A stretch of DNA of 42,278 bases, taken from Fibrobacter sp. (GTDB lineage Bacteria; Fibrobacterota; Fibrobacteria; Fibrobacterales; Fibrobacteraceae). Positions within the stretch are counted from its first letter, which is position 1, and each line of letters starts with the position of its first letter. Below the pieces are notes generated by a model, which was not told where the DNA came from, ran no database searches, and worked only from the letters and a program-made list of their open reading frames with translations. This document shows positions 33,710-42,278 of the stretch, one piece after another. The position numbers and the translations under genes were made by a program. Location: contig JAKSIB010000031.1 in NCBI GenBank assembly GCA_024399065.1, positions 1-42,278 of the forward strand. The letters are read 5' to 3'.

Positions 33710-33738
33710 TTGACAAATGAAATGATATATTCTATATT
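33710..33738 (+). promoter_or_regulatory. Sigma-70-type promoter inside element 4
   Basis: TTGACA (33710-33715), 17 nt, TATATT (33733-33738), pointing into the structured part of the element. It is the same perfect promoter as those of ligA and the helicase. Confidence 0.75.
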
Positions 33739-33744
33739 GTATAA

Positions 33745-33922
33745 CAAAGGTTTTCAAACGCATATCTTGAGTATGCAGTACCTAAGGGACTTAGGGAAGG
33801 GTTCGCCTGAAAAAACCCATAGCGTCGGAAACTGATACAACCGCATGGTTGTGGATTAAACGAAGCCTGTAGTGCCACGGATGGGCATGGGGAACCCCAC
33901 CCATCTTCAGTGGGTAGTTCAA
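33745..33922 (+). ncRNA. Candidate omega-RNA-like structured transcript of element 4
   Basis: The segment starts about 7 nt after the -10 box and ends at the element right end. It contains CCTAAG/CTTAGG and ACAACC/GGTTGT hairpins, GAAGCCTGTAG, and the terminal right-end hairpin. No long open frame crosses it. By analogy with TnpB elements its 3' end would extend into flanking DNA as a guide. The exact ends are not known. Confidence 0.5.
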
Positions 33923-34746
33923 GAATCCATAATGTTACCATACCCGTGCATTATACCCTTATATCCATTTGTCCCCTCAGGGCGCACGATAGAATATATA
34001 GGGGTAACATAGGTATGCTCTGCTCGCCAAACGATGGCTACGCCGGCCATATACGCTATCCAATTCTGTTTTCCACTGTCGTTGAACTCAAGATCGACTT
34101 GTGACTGGGATACCCACCCGGCGATCGGCACCATTAGAAAATCATGCGATACAAACACACCCATCTTCTTAGTGCCAAGTGCGTCATACAGATCGGAAAT
34201 CAGCTGTAATGCCACAGTATCCTTATCATTGAATTTAGCCTTGTCCGATTCTGACAAACTGTCATAATTAATCGAATACTTCGATACCAGAGGCCAGCTA
34301 GTCACACTGTTAGTAAACAGACTACCAGCTATATTGTCCTTATGTGTCAAATCAATACTATCCAGAGTAGTATAATCAGTATCCCCACGGCCCATGGCAA
34401 AATACTGTGCGGTCTGCCTAGTCCTCATTGTACTCGTAGACCCGTAAATTACGTCGTTTACCTGTGCAATGCCACCCTGCATGGATTCACCTACGGCAAG
34501 TGCATATTCTTTACCTGCATCGGTCAATTCAGCAGCAGAGCTGGTGTCAGATGGACGTTCCGAATGACGCATCAGGAATACGACACGGTCGTCCGGTTCA
34601 AGTGACTGGTACACCGTCTGTATATAGTTGAACTCATCCAAGGCAAACCCCGGAAGCGGTTCCGGTGGAAGATGTTCCGGTTCAGGTTTCGGCAGTTTTG
34701 CAAATTGTCCAGATACCCGAATATAATGCCCGTCATACCGTATCAT
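33919..34746 (-). CDS. Histidine phosphatase domain fused to a short tail-type N-terminus
   Basis: 275 residues. The first 18 (MIRYDGHYIRVSGQFAKL) look like the starts of the next tail genes. A Pro/Glu-rich linker (KPEPEHLPPEPLPG) follows, then a histidine phosphatase domain with VVFLMRHSERP (H61 as the probable phosphate acceptor), STSTMRTRQTA and FVSHDF. It removes phosphate from an unknown substrate through a phospho-histidine. Its place at the end of a fibre operon suggests a virion-attached enzyme. Its TGA stop lies in the right end of element 4, so the native C-terminus may have been altered. ATGA overlap with the gene upstream. Confidence 0.8.
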   Translation of the reverse strand: MIRYDGHYIRVSGQFAKLPKPEPEHLPPEPLPGFALDEFNYIQTVYQSLEPDDRVVFLMRHSERPSDTSSAAELTDAGKEYALAVGESMQGGIAQVNDVIYGSTSTMRTRQTAQYFAMGRGDTDYTTLDSIDLTHKDNIAGSLFTNSVTSWPLVSKYSINYDSLSESDKAKFNDKDTVALQLISDLYDALGTKKMGVFVSHDFLMVPIAGWVSQSQVDLEFNDSGKQNWIAYMAGVAIVWRAEHTYVTPIYSIVRPEGTNGYKGIMHGYGNIMDS

Positions 34747-35396
34747 AACGATCCTTCAATCGGTGAATCCGATACTATTAGCTTATTGAACGAAATAGCC
34801 TTACGGCGTGTTTTCCATTCCATACCAGAGATATGGTCACTGATAAGATTTACACGTACGGCCTTAATTGCGGACAAGTCCAAATTACCGCAGATCGCAG
34901 TAAAATCAGTTGACGCAAGGGTTGCCCATGTAGTAGGCACCGAGCCTGACGTAACCGACGGATCATTATATACAAGTTCGGTAGACGATTTGCGATACAA
35001 TGCAGCCCAGCTAGATGTATTCCCGGATGCGTCTTCAAAACTTATTACAAGCACCGGGTTACTACTGTCAAGTTCAATACCAAGCACGGTAGTACCACTA
35101 GACCTTGCTCGGCATTCCAGTGAACAGAATATCTGTCCTGTACCGCTGCAATCAAGTGCATCATCCAACTCAAACCGAGAATAATATATATCCGTTGCAG
35201 CGGTAGAACCGTTTTCGTTCAACACGACAGTTGCATTCGAGTCATGCATGCCAGTCAGATACCATCCGCTGGTATCTGGACCCAAATTATCAGCCTGTGT
35301 ACAGTCATTTGTCCAAATCTGGATTACTTGCTTTACAGGTTCTGAAATCATGACATTGTTAAATTCCAGTGGATTTCCGTTATACGTCAAAATCAT
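34743..35396 (-). CDS. Tail-associated protein, beta-sandwich-like
   Basis: 217 residues; ATGA overlaps with both neighbouring genes, so translation is coupled. Starts MILTYNGNPLEF. The body (FELDDALDCSGTGQIFCSLECRARSSGTTVLGIELDSS, WKTRRKAISFNKLIVSD) has the alternating pattern of a jelly-roll or carbohydrate-binding module. No catalytic motif. Likely a fibre or baseplate decoration that binds sugar; that role is inferred from fold pattern and context only. Confidence 0.65.
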   Translation of the reverse strand: MILTYNGNPLEFNNVMISEPVKQVIQIWTNDCTQADNLGPDTSGWYLTGMHDSNATVVLNENGSTAATDIYYSRFELDDALDCSGTGQIFCSLECRARSSGTTVLGIELDSSNPVLVISFEDASGNTSSWAALYRKSSTELVYNDPSVTSGSVPTTWATLASTDFTAICGNLDLSAIKAVRVNLISDHISGMEWKTRRKAISFNKLIVSDSPIEGSL

Positions 35397-36148
35397 AGTT
35401 GTAGCCCATTCATGAAAATATATGGAAAAATATTATACTTTGTTCCCAACTCAGTGTTATCAGCCGTTGGTATGGCCCATTTATTCACCGGATCATTCAT
35501 TGGGAATTCTACATAATTACGTTTATAAACGTCAGTATCATAATGTTGCCTGATATGCATGATTGTAGATCCACGGGCAACAATACCAGAATACAAGGTT
35601 GAATCATTTTTATATGCAACACCCGGGACGGACGTGCATAACGGGTAGATACGGTTCGACGCATCATCCCATTCATCAAGGTCACCACCCATTGACTTCA
35701 TATTGCATGCATAGAACAACTGGGCACTCCAGCCAACCGGGATAGAAATGTCCGGCGTGGATTCAGGAACAAAATGATACCGATAAAAATCTGTTCCGTC
35801 TACGGTCAATACATCATCCAACTCAGACTCAGGATCAGAAACACTTATTAAATTAAGGAACTGCATACTATCGGCAAACGAAAGTTCACCGGTTTCCTGA
35901 TCGATATTACAATACGCTGATCGAATACTGTCGATTGACGGCAATTTAGCCGTTTGTGGGAAATACATATCATACGATTCAATCGTAATCGGATTATCAA
36001 GTGGATTGTACGTAACAATTCCACAAGCACACGCAACGTCAGTATTACGAGAATACTTAATGAGTTTTGCCGGCATGTTCGATGTCGACCCAAGCCTATT
36101 TGTCTGGTATTTCAGGTATTTATCATCGTATGAAACATTTACTATCAT
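35393..36148 (-). CDS. Tail-associated hypothetical protein, 251 residues
   Basis: Begins MIVNVSYDDKYLKYQ; AGG is 7 nt before the ATG. Predicted mostly beta, with many Tyr, Ser and Asp and no membrane segment or known catalytic motif. It overlaps the next gene by 4 nt and lies in the fibre operon. The short MI-x-x-x start followed by a beta strand is shared with its two downstream neighbours. Function unknown. Confidence 0.65.
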   Translation of the reverse strand: MIVNVSYDDKYLKYQTNRLGSTSNMPAKLIKYSRNTDVACACGIVTYNPLDNPITIESYDMYFPQTAKLPSIDSIRSAYCNIDQETGELSFADSMQFLNLISVSDPESELDDVLTVDGTDFYRYHFVPESTPDISIPVGWSAQLFYACNMKSMGGDLDEWDDASNRIYPLCTSVPGVAYKNDSTLYSGIVARGSTIMHIRQHYDTDVYKRNYVEFPMNDPVNKWAIPTADNTELGTKYNIFPYIFMNGLQL

Positions 36149-36156
36149 ATATAGAC

Positions 36157-36837
36157 CTATTTAGAAGCATGTGCGGTATAAGCAAATTCATCGACAGTAG
36201 CATAATCGATTACGTCTGCGGCAGCTAACATATCGATATACTTAGTAATGCGGGCCTCCGTCAAGAATGCGTCTGTGAATCCCGGTGTCTGTAACATCTT
36301 GCTCAACGCATGACGAGCTTCTCTGAAAGATCCGGTCTGGATCATACCGATAACGCCGGCAAGCTTTACATACATATCGTCAGGCGATGATTCAACAGAG
36401 TCAAAATCAGTTAAAATGCATTCTTCTCGGAACAACGCTATGAACTCATTACCTACAGCGATATTGTACATGATCTGCCCCGGACGGCCATCAATCTTCG
36501 CTATCTTATTGCACATATTGTTGTACTCGCTGATGAAACGTTCCTTAGAAATAACTTCAGGATCCTTTGACCCACTTCCATCAAGAACCGACTTCACCTC
36601 GTGTTCATCATAATGTTCCAATATGTCAGATAGGTCACTTGTCCAGAACGGCACATTATTGTACACACACTTACCATCCACATATGTTATTCGGTTGACG
36701 TAATCCATACCCAACTCCGTTAAAAAATAAAAGTTATCTCGTTCCAATTTATTGTCAGATACGTATTGCTGCGCAATCATTGCATTATCAAATATGCCAT
36801 ACAGCTTGCGTAAACGTTTTTCTACTAGATAAACCAT
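36157..36837 (-). CDS. Hypothetical protein of the tail operon, mostly helical
   Basis: 226 residues with a strong AAGGAG 5 nt before the ATG. It starts MVYLVEKRLRKLYG and is mostly helical, unlike the beta-rich neighbours. It could be a chaperone or connector for fibre assembly, but no motif shows this. Spacing of 8-9 nt to both neighbours indicates one transcript. Confidence 0.65.
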   Translation of the reverse strand: MVYLVEKRLRKLYGIFDNAMIAQQYVSDNKLERDNFYFLTELGMDYVNRITYVDGKCVYNNVPFWTSDLSDILEHYDEHEVKSVLDGSGSKDPEVISKERFISEYNNMCNKIAKIDGRPGQIMYNIAVGNEFIALFREECILTDFDSVESSPDDMYVKLAGVIGMIQTGSFREARHALSKMLQTPGFTDAFLTEARITKYIDMLAAADVIDYATVDEFAYTAHASK

Positions 36838-36846
36838 GGTATCTCC

Positions 36847-38520
36847 TTAGCCAAACTTAAACTTGACATCGATTTTATATGATGACACAACGACATGAGT
36901 ATAATCAGCATCTTGATTATAAAAGCTAAACGTAGCCATATCATTCGTTGATGACGATGAATATGAACAAGTGCCCATAAAATTATACTGATTCGAACTA
37001 GCACAGGTTCCTAAAATATACCTATGCCCGGCGTACAATGTAACTGAAGACGCTGTTGATGGCGCATATGTATACGAGAATAACTTATCATCTTCAACAG
37101 TACGTATAGGAGTTTCAGCTGCGGTTTCCGTCATCTTTATGTCGCATATTTTAGTCATCGCCGTCATATTACTACTATCTACTTCCCTAATCTGTAATGC
37201 AGCTGACGCAGTACCAAATGAATAATATCCACCCGGTGCCAGTGCGGTATAACTAACCAACACAACATCAGTAGACGGCGAATAGTCAATCCATACGCCA
37301 GTACCACCTTCAGAAAGCTTTACAGAATGATATGTCTCATATTTGACAATAGTGAAGGATTTACTAACCGGCATTAATTTATTATTGTTCGTTGTAATAC
37401 CTTGAATAGATAATATGTAGTCACCAGCGTCAAACGATTCGACCGACAATAATTGATAGCCTGTTGCCCCTGAATGACCGGCATCATCCGACCAGCTGTA
37501 CTGTTCGATGTTATCGGAATAATCAACACCGTTATTTTTTATGTCCCATGTCAATATATGATCTATCTCGATGTAATCAATATTCATCGATATATCAAAT
37601 CCGAAACTTAACGACGTGGATGGGGATTTTACCGATTCATCCTTACTCGAAACAGCGATAATAGATATCGTCTTTTGCGACCCATCACTAAAATCCATGT
37701 TGGTAATAGGAATTGTAATATCGGATGTAGTATACGTAGTTACACCATCAAATGTATATTCATAGTGATCGACAAATGACGGTCCACTAACATCAAACCC
37801 ATCACATATTACACTATCAATACTGATTTGTTCATTAATGGGATCAAACGACGCAGTGATCACTGCACGACTAATGGGATCGTCAACAAATACGTCTTTT
37901 GTCTTTATATCCAACAAACAACGTACGTCCAGCATTGTAAATGGATCTTCACTGTCCGCACCAACTATAGTCGGGATACGATAATCCTCAACACGACATG
38001 TCTGCGCAATCAATGCATTGTCAGCCAACACAATTTTATTATGTTCATACTGATTTTCCGCATGTGTACTGATCATAAAATAATATATACCATCATCAAC
38101 AGGAATGCCGTCGGTTTGATCAATTGCAGCAACTTTCACTTCATATACAATTGCACCTTTGTCAGTAACATATTTACTCGGATTACATCCACTGTATTCA
38201 AGATTATTACCGATTGACGCAACTGTCTTGACGCCATTATCAGTGATTTGGCAAATTACGGCGTACATCGGGTCAACAACTTGATCCACTGTAACAAAAA
38301 CAGAAAACGACATAATTCTGGCAGTATCCACATGTATACGAGCGGCAGGATACGAATTGCCAGTGCCGCCAATATCAAATGTTTCTACCACAGAAGAATC
38401 TGATATTTTTTGCCAAATCAGCTTAGTGCCATAATATACCGCACCAATAGGTGTCTTACCATATGTAATGGCACCCATATTTTGATAACTATCAAATGTA
38501 ATACGTCCTTGAACCGGCAT
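36847..38520 (-). CDS. Baseplate/fibre protein with Ig-like region
   Basis: 557 residues. The N-terminus (GRITFDSYQNMGAITYG..IGAVYYGTKLIWQ) resembles the short attachment start of many phage receptor-binding proteins (YYG-x-x-LIWQ). The body is beta-rich with several immunoglobulin-like stretches (for example DHYEYTFDGVTTYTTSDITI, DAGDYILSIQGITTNNNK). Probably a virion surface component. It starts 4 nt after the fibre gene at 38525, and its GAGGG ribosome site lies in that gene's last codons. Confidence 0.7.
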   Translation of the reverse strand: MPVQGRITFDSYQNMGAITYGKTPIGAVYYGTKLIWQKISDSSVVETFDIGGTGNSYPAARIHVDTARIMSFSVFVTVDQVVDPMYAVICQITDNGVKTVASIGNNLEYSGCNPSKYVTDKGAIVYEVKVAAIDQTDGIPVDDGIYYFMISTHAENQYEHNKIVLADNALIAQTCRVEDYRIPTIVGADSEDPFTMLDVRCLLDIKTKDVFVDDPISRAVITASFDPINEQISIDSVICDGFDVSGPSFVDHYEYTFDGVTTYTTSDITIPITNMDFSDGSQKTISIIAVSSKDESVKSPSTSLSFGFDISMNIDYIEIDHILTWDIKNNGVDYSDNIEQYSWSDDAGHSGATGYQLLSVESFDAGDYILSIQGITTNNNKLMPVSKSFTIVKYETYHSVKLSEGGTGVWIDYSPSTDVVLVSYTALAPGGYYSFGTASAALQIREVDSSNMTAMTKICDIKMTETAAETPIRTVEDDKLFSYTYAPSTASSVTLYAGHRYILGTCASSNQYNFMGTCSYSSSSTNDMATFSFYNQDADYTHVVVSSYKIDVKFKFG

Positions 38521-38524
38521 GAGA

Positions 38525-39745
38525 TTAAGCCCTCATTACTACAAAGTGCAGCTTTCCATCATCAACGGACGGCGTCCAGTCTGGATCCGTTTCAATCACT
38601 GTCGGAATACTAAGTGAAATCTCGATAGCCGATGTACTGGTATTTTGTGTAAGACTAATGCCATTTCCCGCCGAAACCGGTATTGTTTCACCTATATCAT
38701 CTTGCGTAGCAAGCATATTCGTTTCAGCTACAGCTGTTTCAGGTATTACCGACTCAATTGTGGAAACACGAGATTCATCCCACCCACCGGTCGCATTGAT
38801 TACAAGTTTTCCTTCGGCGCTGGTATCAAACGATATATTCGTGCCTTCAGTCAACGCCATCGGCGATGTTTTCAAACGAATCTTATTGTCATCAGTACCG
38901 TCACCAGTAATCGTTATATCGTCAGTTTCAACCGAACTAATACCACCGCCTGATGCGGAAATCTTCAAAACTCCCTCTTCAGAATCATCAAACGATATAT
39001 TCGTTCCGGCGGTTAGCGACCGTGGTGACACCTTCAATCGAATTTTATCAGTATCGGTTCCATCACCCGTTATAGTAATATCATCGGTTTTTACAGAACT
39101 AATTCCTCCACCTGTAGCGGATATCTTAATCTGGCCCGGGATAGATGTATCGAACGAAATATTATCGCCCTGAACCAAGTCAACAGGATCCGCAATGCTA
39201 TCTATGGCAGTCTTGACGTCAGACGATAAAGTTAAGTTTTTAACGGTGTCATCGGTCAAGTCAAATACGTCAGTGTCATATTTAACGGAAATCGTATTAT
39301 TATCCGTTGATATCGCTGAGCCGGCTGTATAAGAGCCTCCTGTTGTAATCGCTACCTTATGGTCAGCATCCGGTGTCACTTCAGTACCATTCACACGGAT
39401 TCCAGCTATCTTGGCATTCCAACTATCAATATCAGTAGTCTGAATGTTATGTGCCGCTGACTCAGTAAACACCGGGTCAGTTTCACTAGTAATTGCCGAG
39501 TCAAGCTTTTGCTTGTCTGTGTCAGTAAAATCATTTTTAGATAAGCCATATCCAGCTTGCGTATCGACCTTGGTAGAAAGCTGCTGTGTCAAATCAGATG
39601 CAAGAACATAATCACTTAATGTAGGCTTGTTGTTTAAATCATTATAATCACCCGAAAATGCACCTATATTTTCCTTGACCTGAGCCTTTTCAGCGTCGCT
39701 AAGTGTCTGTCGCTTACTTAATACATCATAATTTCGTATAGCCAT
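38525..39745 (-). CDS. Tail fibre protein
   Basis: 406 residues. The N-terminus has a helical LSDAEKAQVKENIG and then GDYNDLNNKPTLSDY, a motif common at phage fibre shafts. ETDPVFTESAAHNI and three near repeats of SVxTDDITITGDGTDxxKIRLK...AGTNISFDxSxEGxLxISA follow. The repeat style resembles that of the fibre at 21086. Likely trimeric. It starts 2 nt after the stop of the giant repeat fibre upstream. Confidence 0.8.
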   Translation of the reverse strand: MAIRNYDVLSKRQTLSDAEKAQVKENIGAFSGDYNDLNNKPTLSDYVLASDLTQQLSTKVDTQAGYGLSKNDFTDTDKQKLDSAITSETDPVFTESAAHNIQTTDIDSWNAKIAGIRVNGTEVTPDADHKVAITTGGSYTAGSAISTDNNTISVKYDTDVFDLTDDTVKNLTLSSDVKTAIDSIADPVDLVQGDNISFDTSIPGQIKISATGGGISSVKTDDITITGDGTDTDKIRLKVSPRSLTAGTNISFDDSEEGVLKISASGGGISSVETDDITITGDGTDDNKIRLKTSPMALTEGTNISFDTSAEGKLVINATGGWDESRVSTIESVIPETAVAETNMLATQDDIGETIPVSAGNGISLTQNTSTSAIEISLSIPTVIETDPDWTPSVDDGKLHFVVMRA

Positions 39746-39747
39746 AA

Positions 39748-42278
39748 TTAAACCCCCTTCGAATGATCGGCATCAGTAGTTTCATCACGAACGATATTCA
39801 ATTGAATAAACGGAATGAACGACCATCCTTGCACGTTGGTAATCGATCCAGCATTAACAAGACGGCCATCCAGATAGAATCCGCATGACGACGGATTCCC
39901 TATATACCCGATACCTCGTGCAGGTTTATATGATTCACCAGATATTAATATCGGGCTTAGTTTATAACCAGCAATACTGAAGCCAAATTCGGTACCATTT
40001 CCACTAAATGCAACTGCAACCCAGTTGAACAAACCCTTACCAGCCAAAGGCATTCCATTCAATGACGTACTAAGTGATGCTGAATCCCATTCGTCATTAA
40101 TATTCGTCTTATACTTAATGTAATGCATGGCAGAAGACTCCGACAGATTCAGATCAAATACACCAGATGTTCGGTCATATTCTACCCATGAAATCTGACC
40201 CCATGGCACCGCCTTGGTAAAGTCGGATACAGCAGCGCCATAAAATACAAAAGATGCATACAGCGGTGAGTTGGCCGAGCTTGGATCTTTAGTAGGCATG
40301 ATCGATATGTTCTGTATTCTACCTGAAGGTAAATTGATTGGGAATACGGCTACATTCGTACAAGCCTGATCAGATCCCATCGCATGGCTACCGACACCCC
40401 AGTTTTGTGTAACTTCGCCACCGTATGTAATGTCGTCGTCTGTCGTAAAATTAAGTTTTAGGTTAGATATGACCTGCGGGAACGGGGTTGCTGGCGTAAC
40501 AGTCGATTCATCATCCGTATCCGAACTGATCACTATACGTTTACCACCACCACTTGACTGCGGAATATCAACAGTATCAAACTTAATACCAAATCCCTGA
40601 ACAATTTTAGATGATAAATACCCCATTGTGTCATCATCGTCTGAAATGCGAACTTCACCGTCGCACCCTTCAACACCACCACCCGTAGGCTCAACCCAAT
40701 CAGCCGATATACCACCGCTGGAATCCTCAACCAAAGACATTACCATGCCCTTAGTTTTTCCAGTACCACTTGTCAGCTTCACTTCAATCTTATTTTGACC
40801 ATTCATTGAGTTTGCCGAGATTGGATATACACTTTCAATCTTGTCGCCCCAATATGCCGGTGGTTCGCCATTAAAAGAAATTTTGCCATCTCCGCCAGTA
40901 CCCGATGTGGTATCTGCAATTCCGATAGTTTCTTCGACTGCGGTAATACGATATGTCATCACCATCCCGGTTTCATCAACATATGGTTCATCACCGGAAT
41001 ATATCAGTTCATACCCAAAATAATTACGTGTCTTGCCGTCAGGTCCTTCAATAGCGACCGGATTCGTACTAGAATTCTTTACAGTGGTAGAAATTGACAC
41101 AAAGCTAAGGCCGGTCTGGGAAGGATAATACTCAGCACCCTCAACCAAGCTATTGGATGCGCCTTCACGTTTGATATCGATCTTGTTCAAGAAATGATAA
41201 CCATCAACCGGTGTACGTGTCAATGTGCCGTTGAACGACATGGTAAACATATCAACACCGTCCACGCCTTCTTCTGTGGCCAACGCATACAAACGATTGT
41301 TACGGATAAGGAATCTGACATCGTTTGTCATAATTACATCGGCAATAGACACATCCTCTAGCAAGTTCTGGTTGGTCTGCGTAATAGGTAGATCCTGAAC
41401 AGTTCCACCAATATAGCCAAGCTCATATCCAAGTGCGACCTTATAATCAGTTGTTCCAGCGTCTGTTGTCGGCGTTACCTTAATGCCGGTTCCAGCAGAT
41501 ACAGTCAAATTCGTTGGTGCATCAACATTTGCAGTAATAGTCACCGTCTTATTAACTACATCCGGTGTCAATGTAATATTACTGCCCGCAGCAAATTTAA
41601 TTGTATCTTCAGCGGTTGTTGATGGAATTTCGGTCTCAACCGGGCCAGATTCTGATGGTACCACAACAGTGACATTCGAATAGGCTTTATTAGTTTCGCC
41701 ACCGCCCTCTGTAATTTTAGTCCACCCATCACCCGGTGTGTATCCATATTTAGACCCGGCTTCCATGTCGGTTTCATCGATTTCAATGGTAATCTTATCG
41801 TCTTCAGAGTCATCAATACTAAGGCCAGTACCCACATCTAGGTCAGCCGATTCAGACTCTTGAATTTCAGTCCATCCTTCGGTTGGCTGGTATCCGTATG
41901 TCTTGCCATCTTCCATGTCGGTTTCATCAATTTCGATGGTAATCTTATCGTCTTCGGAATCATCGATGCTAAGACCAGTACCTACATCTAGGTCGGCAGA
42001 CTCAGACTCCTGAATTTCAGTCCACCCTTCTGTCGGCTGGTATCCGTAAGTCTTGCCATCTTCCATGTCGGTTTCGTCAATTTCGATGGTAATCTTATCG
42101 TCTTCGGAATCATCGATGCTAAGACCAGTACCTACATCTAGATCGGGAGACTTCTGAATTTCAGACCACCCTTCTGTCGGCTGGTATCCGTAAGTCTTGC
42201 CATCTTCCATGTCGGTTTCATCGATTTCGATGGTAATCTTATCGTCTTCGGAATCATCGATGCTAAGACCAGTACCTA
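39748..42278 (-). CDS. Large fibre protein with tandem repeats (5' end beyond window)
   Basis: At least 843 codons; the frame is open to the window edge, so the start is not seen. An internal Met at 42210 lies within a repeat and is not a likely start. The visible N-terminal part consists of repeats of about 50 residues (DLDVGTGLSIDDSEDDKITIE..., DMEDGKTYGYQPTEGW). Diverged shaft sequence follows (NLTVSAGTGIKVTPT) and then a long beta-rich C-terminal region. The last domain (about 40,400 down to 39,748) includes FVFYGAAVSDF and GFSIAGYKLSP and may be a binding head. Likely a major tail fibre. Confidence 0.8.
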   Translation of the reverse strand, partial: GTGLSIDDSEDDKITIEIDETDMEDGKTYGYQPTEGWSEIQKSPDLDVGTGLSIDDSEDDKITIEIDETDMEDGKTYGYQPTEGWTEIQESESADLDVGTGLSIDDSEDDKITIEIDETDMEDGKTYGYQPTEGWTEIQESESADLDVGTGLSIDDSEDDKITIEIDETDMEAGSKYGYTPGDGWTKITEGGGETNKAYSNVTVVVPSESGPVETEIPSTTAEDTIKFAAGSNITLTPDVVNKTVTITANVDAPTNLTVSAGTGIKVTPTTDAGTTDYKVALGYELGYIGGTVQDLPITQTNQNLLEDVSIADVIMTNDVRFLIRNNRLYALATEEGVDGVDMFTMSFNGTLTRTPVDGYHFLNKIDIKREGASNSLVEGAEYYPSQTGLSFVSISTTVKNSSTNPVAIEGPDGKTRNYFGYELIYSGDEPYVDETGMVMTYRITAVEETIGIADTTSGTGGDGKISFNGEPPAYWGDKIESVYPISANSMNGQNKIEVKLTSGTGKTKGMVMSLVEDSSGGISADWVEPTGGGVEGCDGEVRISDDDDTMGYLSSKIVQGFGIKFDTVDIPQSSGGGKRIVISSDTDDESTVTPATPFPQVISNLKLNFTTDDDITYGGEVTQNWGVGSHAMGSDQACTNVAVFPINLPSGRIQNISIMPTKDPSSANSPLYASFVFYGAAVSDFTKAVPWGQISWVEYDRTSGVFDLNLSESSAMHYIKYKTNINDEWDSASLSTSLNGMPLAGKGLFNWVAVAFSGNGTEFGFSIAGYKLSPILISGESYKPARGIGYIGNPSSCGFYLDGRLVNAGSITNVQGWSFIPFIQLNIVRDETTDADHSKGV
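41705..42278 (-). repeat. Tandem 150-bp coding repeats
   Basis: Nearly identical units recur with period 150 bp (for example the match starting at 41861 recurs at 42011) and then 144 bp (42155), continuing off the window edge. The unit at 41705-41790 is diverged (EAGSKYGYTPGDGW). Copy number may vary by recombination. Confidence 0.9.

Larger units (their letters stand above)
33658..33922 (+). mobile_element. Miniature IS200/IS605 element without tnpB (element 4)
   Basis: About 260 bp filling most of the 33533-33918 gap. The left end (33665-33707) has GGCAAGAAA, an inner CTCAC/GTGAG hairpin and TGAATTGCC, matching the left-end frame of element 3. The right end has an ACCCA...TGGGT hairpin and GTAGTTCAA (33914-33922), identical to the end of element 3. 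Between them are a sigma-70 promoter and a structured, apparently non-coding segment. It probably moves only with transposase supplied in trans. Confidence 0.7.

Noticed and set aside
1-42278. tRNA genes and CRISPR arrays
   Set aside because: All gaps between genes were read; none showed a tRNA cloverleaf with CCA-proximal features or regularly spaced repeats. A covariance search could still find a divergent tRNA.

Overview
The window is a stretch of a large tailed dsDNA phage genome (or a closely related prophage). It has long co-oriented gene runs with tight or overlapping starts and stops. It carries replication and nucleotide genes (NAD-dependent DNA ligase, Dda/RecD-like helicase, dihydrofolate reductase, thymidylate synthase, PhoH), a lytic transglycosylase, a holin-like membrane protein, and about 20 kb of tail-fibre or adhesin-type genes. 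Capsid, terminase and portal genes are not in view. The host is probably a Fibrobacter-like or related gut/rumen bacterium. One fibre ends in a domain resembling the 'Fibrobacter succinogenes major paralogous' family. The genes use ordinary AGGAG-type ribosome sites, and several promoters are textbook TTGACA-N17-TATATT. That argues against a Bacteroidota host, which normally shows neither feature.

Layout. 1-2563: a partial tnpB, a coiled-coil protein, an RlaP/YcgL-like nucleotidyltransferase and a tnpB-less IS200/IS605-like element. 2564-10527 (minus strand): small unknown genes, DNA ligase, folA, a lipoprotein, a thymidylate synthase interrupted in frame by a homing-endonuclease-like domain, and a lytic transglycosylase. 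10651-12842 (plus): a metallophosphoesterase and a glycosyltransferase. 12929-15068 (minus): an IF3-like protein with a duplicated N-terminal domain, and a helicase. 15162-18995 (minus): a five-module BspA-like leucine-rich-repeat protein. 19099-32704 (plus): an unknown protein, PhoH, a fibre with a FISUMP-like C-terminus, a complete tnpB element, a 2051-residue YadA-head-like fibre, a GT2 glycosyltransferase, a holin-like protein and two His-rich proteins. 32705-42278 (minus): an unknown protein, a second tnpB-less element, a histidine-phosphatase fusion and a tightly packed tail/fibre operon ending in a fibre with 150-bp tandem repeats that runs off the window.

Regulation. Two promoter classes can be read. 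Perfect TTGACA-N17-TATATT promoters precede the nucleotidyltransferase, the ligase and the helicase, and one sits inside element 4. A different motif, TATAAACT, lies just upstream of the structural and late-looking genes on both strands. This suggests an early/middle class read by host sigma-70 and a separate late class.

Most notable: the in-frame endonuclease-like insert in thymidylate synthase, the IF3-like factor with tandem N-domains, four IS200/IS605-type elements (two without tnpB, at least one with its own sigma-70 promoter driving a structured RNA), insertions whose right ends supply the stop codon of the convergent gene, and a set of His/Cys-rich virion-type proteins.
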